Origin: Planctomycetota bacterium
GTDB taxonomy: Bacteria > Planctomycetota > UBA1135 > GCA-002686595
Direction: 5' to 3'
Length of the DNA stretch: 37,332 bases
NCBI GenBank assembly: GCA_028278425.1
Contig: JANQEJ010000254.1
Span: 1 to 37,332, forward strand
Both the position numbers and the translations under genes were made by a program. Positions 18,279 to 24,813 of this stretch are shown here, in pieces (position 1 is the stretch's first letter; each line of letters begins with the position of its first letter). The notes under the pieces are model-generated. The model was not told the origin of the DNA and ran no database searches. It was given only the letters and a program-made list of their open reading frames with translations.

Positions 18279-21082
18279 TGAAGAAAGCGATCCGAGGCCT
18301 CCTGGCGCTCGCGCTCGCGGCGCCGATGGCGCTGCCCATGACTCCGGCGGTCGCCGCGCAGGACGAGGAGGTCAACACGAGCCGCGAGCTGGCCGGCATC
18401 GCCGAGGAACAGGCGCTCCTGCGCCGCCAGCTCCAGCGCCTGCGGAACACGATGGAAGTCCTGCTCGAGCGCATCGAGGCCGAAGGGCGCACGCGCACCG
18501 CCGAGCTCCTGCGCGAGGGCTTGAAGCTCCTCGACGAGCGCGCGCCGGCGAACGGGGAGACGCCGCCCTTGACGCTCGAGGAGCTGATGGAGGTCTCCAA
18601 GGACTCGATCGAGCACGGCCAGCTCGTGCAGTCCCTCGAGCGGCAGGAGGCCTTGATCGGGAACCTCGAGCGTTTGCTCTCCATCCTGATGGACAGGAAG
18701 AACCTCGAGGCGCTCGAGGAGAGCATCGAGGAGCTGCGCGACCTCCAGGCGAGCCTCGAGGACCTGGTCAACCGCGAGCGCGAGCTGCGCGGCGAGACCG
18801 AGGAGCTGCGCCAGAAGGCCGCGAGCGAAGAGCAGCGCGCCCTCGAGGCGGAGATCGCGCGGCTCCTGGCCGAGCAGCGCGCCCTGCTCGACGCGAACGA
18901 GAACCTCGGCCGCGAGTCGGGGACGATGGAGCTAGAGCTCCTCGAGCGCGAGCTCGAGCAGTTGATCGAGGACCAGCGGACCGACAGCGAGCTCCTGGCC
19001 GCGTGGGATCCCAACGAGGAGGCGGAGCTCTCCGCGCTGGAGGCGCTCCTCGACCAGGCCCGCGCGAGCGAGGCCCGCGCCGCCCGTCTCGCCGAGGCCG
19101 CGGAGCTCCTGCGCGAGGTCGCCAGCGGGATCGAGCAGTCCACGCCGGAGTCCGAGTTCGCGCCCTTCGCCGAATCGCTCGCGAACGCCGCCGAGCGCGA
19201 GGAGCGCCACGAGCGCGTTTCGGGCGACCCCGCGGCGGCGAAGTCGGCGGCGGCGCTGCGCGAAGGCGCCGAGCTCGTGCGCGACACCGATCTGAGCACC
19301 GCGGACCCGGAGCCGCGGAACCAGGTCGCCGAACGGCTCCGCGAGCTCGCCGAGGAGCTCGAGGACGCGGCGACCGGCGCGCGCGCCCCCGCCGGCGAGT
19401 CGCGCGAGCAGGCGTTGCGGGAGCTCGGGTCCCTGGCGGAGCGCGACACGGCCGGCGGGCAGGTCGCGAAGGAGGTGCAGGAGGCGCTCGAGAAGGCGGT
19501 CGCGGACGACCGCGCGGGCCGCAAGGCGGAAGCCGCCGAGGCCACGGACGAGGCGGCGCGCAAGCTCTCCGAGGGCACGGACGAGCTCGACTTCCTGAGC
19601 CAGGCCCTCGCGCGCTCGCAGGCGGACTCCGCCGAGCGCGCCGGGCGCATCGCGCGCGGGCTCGAGACGCTCGCGCCGGGCAAGACGCCGGCGGGCGAGA
19701 AGGCCCGCGGCCAGCTCGGCGAAGCGTCGCAGAAGATGAAGGAGGCGTCGCAGGCGGCGCGCCAGAACGACGCCTTCCAGGCCGGCCAATCCGCCGACGA
19801 GGCGCTGGAAGCGCTGAAGGAGGCGGCCGCGGCCCTCGCCGAGGCGCGCGACGAAGCGGCGCGCGAGGTGGCCGAACGCGCGCGCGAGGGCGCGCGCGAC
19901 CAGGGCGAGCTCGCGCAAGAGACCGAATCGCTCGCGCCGCAGGCGAGCGAGGGCTCGATGAACCCGGTGGCCGAGGAGCAGGTGAAGAGCGCCCTCGAGG
20001 AAGCCGCCCAGGCGATGCAGCAGGCGAGCGAGTCGCTCTCGCAGGGCAAGAGCGCGTCGGCGGCCAACTCCCAGCGCCAGGCGATGGACGCGCTGCAGCG
20101 CGCGCAGGCGAGCGCGATGGACGGCGTCACTCCGACGAACCCGGAGGACCGGAAGCGCGCCGAGGAGCTGGCGCAGAAGCAGGAGGAGATCCGCGAGGAC
20201 ATCCTCGACCTCGCGCGCCGCGCGGAGGAGCGCAAGAACGCCCAGCCGCTCCCGAGCCTCGACAACGCGGACCAGGCCGCGCAGCAGGCGACGAGCTCGC
20301 TGAACGAGGGGGACCTCTCCCAGGCGGAGCGCGAGGAGGAGGAGGTCGAGCGCGAGCTCGAGCAGGCCCTCGAGGATCTCCGAGAAGAAGAGGAGGCCTA
20401 CGAGCGCCTGCGGCAGGAGGAGATCCTGTTCCGCATCGCCGAGGAGGTCGCCAACATGATCGAGGTGCACCGCGAGCAGATGGCGCAGACCAAGGAGATC
20501 GACGCCGCGCGCGAGCCGAGCTCCGCGCCGAGCCGCTCGCAGAAGCTCCGCCTGCGCCGCATCGCCCGCGAGGAGGAGGCGCTCGCCACGCGCGCCGGCG
20601 AGATGGCGCTGGCGATCGCCGAGGAACAGAGCGAGGTGACCGCCGAGCTGATGCGGCTCGTCCAGGGCGATCTCAACCGCATCGCGCGCGACCTATCACA
20701 GGAAGGCGACTTTCGGACCGGCGACCGGGTGCAGACGCGCCAGCGCGACGTCGAGGAGAGCCTCGAATGGCTGCTCGAGGCGCTCAAGCAGGAACAGCAG
20801 CGGCGCCAGCAACAGCAGCAGCCGCCGCAGCAGCAGGGGCCGCCTCCGCTCGTCCCCGACGTGACCGAGCTCAAGCTCCTGCGCCGGATGGAGCTGGAGG
20901 TCCAGGACGGCGTCGACCGCCTGCTGATCCAATACCCCGAGCTCGAGAACCCCGAGGACGTGGATCCGCTGGTGCTCGAGGAGATTTTACGGTGGGCCTC
21001 GCGCCACGAGCGTATAACGGAACTGTTCCAGAACTTCCGCGAACGGGTCGGACTGCCGGCCCCCGAGGAGGTCGAGGACTAA
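18278..21082 (+). CDS. Giant secreted coiled-coil protein
   Basis: A 934-residue protein. I place the start at ATG 18278 (TGATG overlap with the DUF4175-like gene) because a clean signal peptide follows at once (MKKAIRGLLALALAAPMALP, cleavage near AVAAQ). Nearly all the mature chain is Glu/Ala/Arg/Leu-rich helix with heptad patterns, including QQLQRLR-type and EEL-rich runs and Ala-rich segments around 480-640. A Gln-rich tract at about 839-857 is followed by a conserved-looking C-terminus (LVPDVTELKLLRRMELEVQD). Together with the preceding gene it resembles the split arrangement of DUF4175-region proteins in planctomycetes. It could form a periplasmic rod or spacer anchored by its membrane-bound neighbour (inference). 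No enzymatic motif is seen. Confidence 0.75.
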   Translation: MKKAIRGLLALALAAPMALPMTPAVAAQDEEVNTSRELAGIAEEQALLRRQLQRLRNTMEVLLERIEAEGRTRTAELLREGLKLLDERAPANGETPPLTLEELMEVSKDSIEHGQLVQSLERQEALIGNLERLLSILMDRKNLEALEESIEELRDLQASLEDLVNRERELRGETEELRQKAASEEQRALEAEIARLLAEQRALLDANENLGRESGTMELELLERELEQLIEDQRTDSELLAAWDPNEEAELSALEALLDQARASEARAARLAEAAELLREVASGIEQSTPESEFAPFAESLANAAEREERHERVSGDPAAAKSAAALREGAELVRDTDLSTADPEPRNQVAERLRELAEELEDAATGARAPAGESREQALRELGSLAERDTAGGQVAKEVQEALEKAVADDRAGRKAEAAEATDEAARKLSEGTDELDFLSQALARSQADSAERAGRIARGLETLAPGKTPAGEKARGQLGEASQKMKEASQAARQNDAFQAGQSADEALEALKEAAAALAEARDEAAREVAERAREGARDQGELAQETESLAPQASEGSMNPVAEEQVKSALEEAAQAMQQASESLSQGKSASAANSQRQAMDALQRAQASAMDGVTPTNPEDRKRAEELAQKQEEIREDILDLARRAEERKNAQPLPSLDNADQAAQQATSSLNEGDLSQAEREEEEVERELEQALEDLREEEEAYERLRQEEILFRIAEEVANMIEVHREQMAQTKEIDAAREPSSAPSRSQKLRLRRIAREEEALATRAGEMALAIAEEQSEVTAELMRLVQGDLNRIARDLSQEGDFRTGDRVQTRQRDVEESLEWLLEALKQEQQRRQQQQQPPQQQGPPPLVPDVTELKLLRRMELEVQDGVDRLLIQYPELENPEDVDPLVLEEILRWASRHERITELFQNFRERVGLPAPEEVED
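20794..20850 (+). repeat. Glutamine/proline codon tract inside the coiled-coil gene
   Basis: A run of CAG/CAA codons broken by CGG/CGC and CCG encodes a Q-rich then QP-rich linker (EQQRRQQQQQPPQQQGPPP) between the long coiled coil and its C-terminal globular segment. Mixed CAG/CAA usage suggests selection for the amino acids as well as simple slippage. Confidence 0.7.
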
Positions 21083-21086
21083 CGAG

Positions 21087-21857
21087 ATGAGCATGATGAA
21101 AGCCAATCACTTCCGCCGGACGGGCCGCCTTCTGCTCGCCGGGTTCGCGATCTGCGCCGCGACGGAATTCGCCGCCGCGGCCTATGACGACCGGGAGGAC
21201 GACGAGAAGGTCGAGAAGGACGACAAGGTCGCGCCGCCGGAGGGGCTCCTCCCCGAGCGCAACCAGATGCAGGACGAGATGGCGAAGCTCTTCTACCGCG
21301 TCGAGCGCAACCTCGAGAAGATCGACGTCATGCTCAACGACGCGGGCGCCGGGGACGTCGTGCTCGAGGAGGTCGAAGCCAGCGGGCTCGACGAGCTCCT
21401 GCGGACGACGGACGCGAAGTCCTCGGAGGTCATCGCGGACATCGACCGCATCATCGAGATCGCGCAGTCGATGGGCGGCGGCTCGTGCTCCTCGTGCATG
21501 AAGCCCGGCGACGGGAGCCCGCAGGAAAGTCCGCTCGACCAGCCGCGCGACCAGGGCGAGAAGAACCGCGAGAAGACGCCGGACAAGCCCGGCGGCGAAG
21601 AGGACCAGCCCAAGCCGAAGGACGGCGACAAGCCGGACTCGCCCGGCAAGACCGACGACCCGGGCCGGACACGCCCCGGCGACCCGCCGGATCCCGAGCG
21701 CGGCGACGCCGTCCCGGTGGCCGACGACGCGGAGGAGTGGGGCATGCTGCCCACGCGCGTGCGCGAGATCTTCCGCCAGGAGGGCGGCGACGACCTGCCC
21801 GTGCAGTACCGCGATTGGATCGACGCCTACTACCGCCGGCTGAACAAAGAGCGCTGA
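21087..21857 (+). CDS. Secreted small protein with CxxC and charged linker
   Basis: A 256-residue protein starting at ATG 21087, 4 nt after the coiled-coil stop; a second in-frame ATG three codons in is possible. A signal peptide covers about residues 1-32 (RRTGRLLLAGFAICAATEFA). A helical segment (about 55-130) contains LFYRVERNLEKIDVMLNDAG. Next comes a CSSC motif at about residues 134-137, which could form a disulfide or bind metal, and a disordered Pro/Lys/Asp/Gly-rich linker (about 140-210). A compact C-terminal segment follows, WGMLPTRVREIFRQEGGDDL, then PVQYRDWIDAYYRRLNKER. I do not recognise the family. The last segment looks like a conserved docking peptide. Its position between the coiled coil and the second toroid suggests an accessory subunit of the same assembly. 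Confidence 0.75.
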   Translation: MSMMKANHFRRTGRLLLAGFAICAATEFAAAAYDDREDDEKVEKDDKVAPPEGLLPERNQMQDEMAKLFYRVERNLEKIDVMLNDAGAGDVVLEEVEASGLDELLRTTDAKSSEVIADIDRIIEIAQSMGGGSCSSCMKPGDGSPQESPLDQPRDQGEKNREKTPDKPGGEEDQPKPKDGDKPDSPGKTDDPGRTRPGDPPDPERGDAVPVADDAEEWGMLPTRVREIFRQEGGDDLPVQYRDWIDAYYRRLNKER

Positions 21858-23011
21858 AGCTCGCCCCGTTCGTCCTTGCCGCGGCGGTTCTCCTCGCGGG
21901 CCATCCGGTCCAGGCGCTCCCCCCGTGGAGCGCGTGGGACGCGGGCCTCCCGCGCGTGGACGACGACGACGACCGACCCGGCGCGACGCCGGTGGGACGG
22001 CTGACCCCCGGCTCGCCGCAGGGCGCCCCCGTTCGCTCCGCTCCCGACGAGGTCCGCCGGCGGGCGATCGTCGAGGGCCTCGCCTGGCTCGCGCGCCAGC
22101 AGGCCGAGACCGAGGACGGCTCGTTTCCCAAGGGCAACGCGCAGGAGTGGGCGCCGCTCGGCGTGACCGCGATCGCGGGGCTCGCCTTCCTCGCCAACGG
22201 CAACTCGCCCGGGCGCGGGCCGTACGGCCGCGAGGTGACGAGCATCGTGGACTACCTCCTCGCGCACACCGACCTGACGGCGGGATCGCGCGAGTTCGGC
22301 TACATCTCGAACCAGGGCGACAACCTCTCGAAGATGCACGGGCACGGCTTCGCCACGCTCGTCCTCGCCGAGGCCTACGGCATGTCGCCGCGCAGCGAGC
22401 GGCTCAAGAAGGCGCTGACCGCCGCGGTCGAGACGATCGAGCGCTCGCAGAGCCCCGAGGGCGGCTGGCACTACAAGCCGCTGCCGGTGAACCACGAGGG
22501 CTCGGTGACGATCTGCCTGGTGCAGGCCCTGCGCGCCGCGCGCAACTCCGGCGTGCACGTCGACCCCACCGTCATCCGCCGCGCCGAGGAATACGTCCAC
22601 GCCCTCCGCAACGACGCGGGCCTCTTCCGCTACCAGCTCGACCGCGAGGACGCGAGCGTCGCCTTGACCGCCGCCGCGATCACGACCCTCAACATGGCCG
22701 GCCGCTACGACGGCGCGGTCATCCAGGACAGCGTCGACGCGATCTGGTCGCGCCTCGCGATCCGGGCCGAGGAGGGGATCGAGGTCAAGTTCCCCCACTA
22801 CGAGCGCTTCTATCTCGCCCAGGCCTTCTGGCAGCTCAGCGACACCTCGAACTTCGAGCGCTGGTTCGACGAGGAGAAGAAGAAGATCCTGCGCACGCAG
22901 CGCGCGAACGGCTCGTGGTCGGGGAGCCGCTACGGCGACGTCTACGCCACCGCGATCCACTGCCTGGTGCTGGCGATCCCCGACGGCCTCTTGCCGATCC
23001 TCCAGCGCTAA
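21854..23011 (+). CDS. Secreted alpha/alpha-toroid protein 2, probable CTG start
   Basis: A 385-residue protein of the same repeat family and length as the one at 14778-15923. QW-like motifs are QQAETEDGSFPKG, QSPEGGWHYKPL and QRANGSWSGSRYG; shared helices include GVTAIAGLAFLANGNSPGRG and the C-terminus AIPDGLLPILQR. The start is deduced. The frame has no ATG, GTG or TTG near the expected position, but CTG at 21854 overlaps the previous stop as CTGA and is followed directly by a perfect signal peptide (KLAPFVLAAAVLLAGHPVQA). The next usable start, a GTG near 21957, would remove the signal peptide, and starts far upstream would read through most of the previous gene. It lacks DxDD, so cyclase chemistry is unlikely. 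It closes the array; its TAA interlocks with the stop of convergent larE. Confidence 0.84.
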   Translation: MKLAPFVLAAAVLLAGHPVQALPPWSAWDAGLPRVDDDDDRPGATPVGRLTPGSPQGAPVRSAPDEVRRRAIVEGLAWLARQQAETEDGSFPKGNAQEWAPLGVTAIAGLAFLANGNSPGRGPYGREVTSIVDYLLAHTDLTAGSREFGYISNQGDNLSKMHGHGFATLVLAEAYGMSPRSERLKKALTAAVETIERSQSPEGGWHYKPLPVNHEGSVTICLVQALRAARNSGVHVDPTVIRRAEEYVHALRNDAGLFRYQLDREDASVALTAAAITTLNMAGRYDGAVIQDSVDAIWSRLAIRAEEGIEVKFPHYERFYLAQAFWQLSDTSNFERWFDEEKKKILRTQRANGSWSGSRYGDVYATAIHCLVLAIPDGLLPILQR

Positions 23012-23805
23012 CGCCGGGCGGCCGCGGGCCGCTCCCGAGCGGCGGTCGGGTCGCGGTACGCGGCGAGCTCCAGCTCCGCGAAGCCGTGCGGCGCGAGCCC
23101 GGCGGCGAGCTCGCGCTCGAGCGCCCGCGCCAGCGTCAGCTCGCCGGCGCCGACCTCGACCCGCGCGCGCGAGCCGTGGTCGCGCACGCGCAGCACGCGG
23201 AAGCCCAGCGCGCGGACGGACTCTTCCGCGCGCTCGACGCGGAGAAGGCGCGCGCGGGTGACCGCCGTGCCGACGGGCAGGCGTGACGCGAGACAAGCCG
23301 ACGCGGGCTTCTCCGCCACGCGGAGCCCGTGCTCGCGCGCGTACCGGCGGACGTCGGCCTTGGTGAACCCGGCGTCGCGCAGCGGCGCGAGGACCCCGCG
23401 CTCGCGCGCGGAACGGGAACCGGGGCGGTCGTCGTGCAGGTCGTCCGCGATCTCGCCGAAGGCGAGGTGGGCGAGGCCGAGCCGCGCCGCCACGGCCTCC
23501 ATCGCGCGGAACAGCGCCTCCTTGCAGAAGTAGCAGCGGTCGCCGGCGTTGGCCGCGTAGCGCGGGTCGTCGAGCTCGTCGGTCCGAACGATCGCGAGCC
23601 GCGCCCCGATGCTCGCCGCGAGCTCGCGCGCCCCGGCGAGCTCCGCCCGCGGCAGCGAGGGCGAATCCGCCAGCACGCCCACCGCGCGGCGGCCGAGGAA
23701 GCGCGTCGCCGCGTGCAGGAGGACGGCGGAGTCGACGCCGCCAGAGAAGGCCACGGCGAGGCTCGGCAGCCCCGCCAGGATCTCCTCCAGTCGCCGGACG
23801 CTCAT
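23008..23805 (-). CDS. larE: LarE-type ATP-dependent sacrificial sulfur transferase
   Basis: A 265-residue PP-loop protein. LarE adenylates the pyridine dicarboxylate precursor of the nickel-pincer nucleotide cofactor and donates sulfur from its own cysteine. Landmarks: PP-loop SGGVDS at 21-26, CYFCK at 91-95, and KPASACLASR at 166-175. Cys171 matches the position of the sacrificial Cys176 of Lactobacillus plantarum LarE, so this looks like the single-use cysteine type and not the iron-sulfur type. Start ATG 23805; the stop TAG (23010-23008) interlocks with the TAA of the plus-strand toroid gene. No larB, larC or larA lies in the window. It is 25 nt downstream of the nucleotidyltransferase gene, so it is probably the last gene of the minus-strand operon. 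Other PP-loop uses cannot be excluded. Confidence 0.87.
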   Translation of the reverse strand: MSVRRLEEILAGLPSLAVAFSGGVDSAVLLHAATRFLGRRAVGVLADSPSLPRAELAGARELAASIGARLAIVRTDELDDPRYAANAGDRCYFCKEALFRAMEAVAARLGLAHLAFGEIADDLHDDRPGSRSARERGVLAPLRDAGFTKADVRRYAREHGLRVAEKPASACLASRLPVGTAVTRARLLRVERAEESVRALGFRVLRVRDHGSRARVEVGAGELTLARALERELAAGLAPHGFAELELAAYRDPTAARERPAAARR

Positions 23806-23830
23806 GGCGCCATGCTAACCGCGGTCGCGC

Positions 23831-24775
23831 TCAGTCGTGACACGGCACCTCGGTGCCGGCGACGAAGATCACGTCCTGGTGGGAGCCGGCGCGCACCCGC
23901 TCGCCCGGCATCACGAGGCAGCGCTCCAGCTTGACGCCGGCTTCGATCTCCGCGCCCGACATCACGACCGAGTCGTTGACGTCGGAGTTCTCGTCGACGC
24001 GCGCGTCCTCGGCCAGGTAGCGCGTGTGCCCCGCCTGGCGCATGACGTGCAGGTTCAGCGCCAGGAGGTCGTCGGGGCCCGAGAGGTTCAGATCGCGCTG
24101 GACGACGGGAGCCGGCAGAACGCCGTAGCCGTAGTCGATGAAGATCTGGATCGAGTCGGTGAGCTCGTATTCGTCGCGCATCGCGGTGCGCGGCGTGCGC
24201 CGGACCGCGTCGAAGATGGCGGTGTCGAAGAGGTAGAGCCCGCAGCCCTTGAGGTTCGTGCGCGGGTGGCGCGGCTTCTCGATGACGCGCCGCACCCGGC
24301 CGTCCTCGTCGACGTCGACGGTGAAATTGCGGCGGATCGCGCTCTTGTCCTCCTCGAGCTTGACGGCGAGGACCGCGTCGACGCCGTCCTCTTCGAACAG
24401 GTCGAGCATGCTGCCGAGGTCCTGCGTCTCGAAGAAGATGTCGCCGAGGAAGAGCAGGAACGGCCGCTCGACGTAGGGCTCAAGCTGCCCCACCGCGTGC
24501 GCGATGCCGAGCACCTGCTCCTGCTCGACGTACGAGAGCTTCACGCCGAAGTCCCGGCCGTCGCCCAGCGCCTGCACGACGTGGTGGCCGAGGTGGCCGA
24601 TCACGATCACGATCTCGTCGATGCCCAGGTCGCGCATCGCCTCGATCTGCCAGACGATCAAGGGCCGGTCGAGAACCGGCAAGAGCGGCTTGGGCGTGTG
24701 GCTGCTGAAGGGCTGGATGCGCTTGCCCTTGCCGGCGGCGAGGATCACGCCCTGGAGCTGGGTGGCGGTCGGCAT
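23831..24775 (-). CDS. Sugar-phosphate nucleotidyltransferase (RmlA-like)
   Basis: A 314-residue cytosolic enzyme of the NTP_transferase family, which joins a sugar 1-phosphate to a nucleotide. The N-terminus has the pyrophosphorylase signature GVILAAGKGKRIQPFSSHTP followed by KPLLPV (Lys for phosphate binding). The catalytic metal aspartate is in LFLGDIFFE, and the sugar-binding region has VIEKPRHPRTNLKGCGLYLF. The C-terminus (about 245-310: DARVDENSDVNDSVVMSGAE) looks like a short left-handed beta-helix, as in long RmlA or GlmU-like proteins, although no acetyltransferase core is present. The nucleotide (dTTP or UTP) and sugar cannot be told from sequence. It lies 38 nt after the VCBS lipoprotein gene and 25 nt before larE. 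Confidence 0.85.
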   Translation of the reverse strand: MPTATQLQGVILAAGKGKRIQPFSSHTPKPLLPVLDRPLIVWQIEAMRDLGIDEIVIVIGHLGHHVVQALGDGRDFGVKLSYVEQEQVLGIAHAVGQLEPYVERPFLLFLGDIFFETQDLGSMLDLFEEDGVDAVLAVKLEEDKSAIRRNFTVDVDEDGRVRRVIEKPRHPRTNLKGCGLYLFDTAIFDAVRRTPRTAMRDEYELTDSIQIFIDYGYGVLPAPVVQRDLNLSGPDDLLALNLHVMRQAGHTRYLAEDARVDENSDVNDSVVMSGAEIEAGVKLERCLVMPGERVRAGSHQDVIFVAGTEVPCHD

Positions 24776-24813
24776 GGACGCGGAACCCTACCCGCGGCCG
24801 GGCCGACCGGCAA

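Noticed and set aside
21485..21853. Upstream GTG start for the second toroid protein
   Set aside because: It would overlap half of the previous gene and bury the signal peptide inside the protein.
14778..23011. Complement/alpha-2-macroglobulin-like thioester domain in the toroid proteins
   Set aside because: The fold is similar, but no GCGEQ-like thioester sequence is present in either protein.
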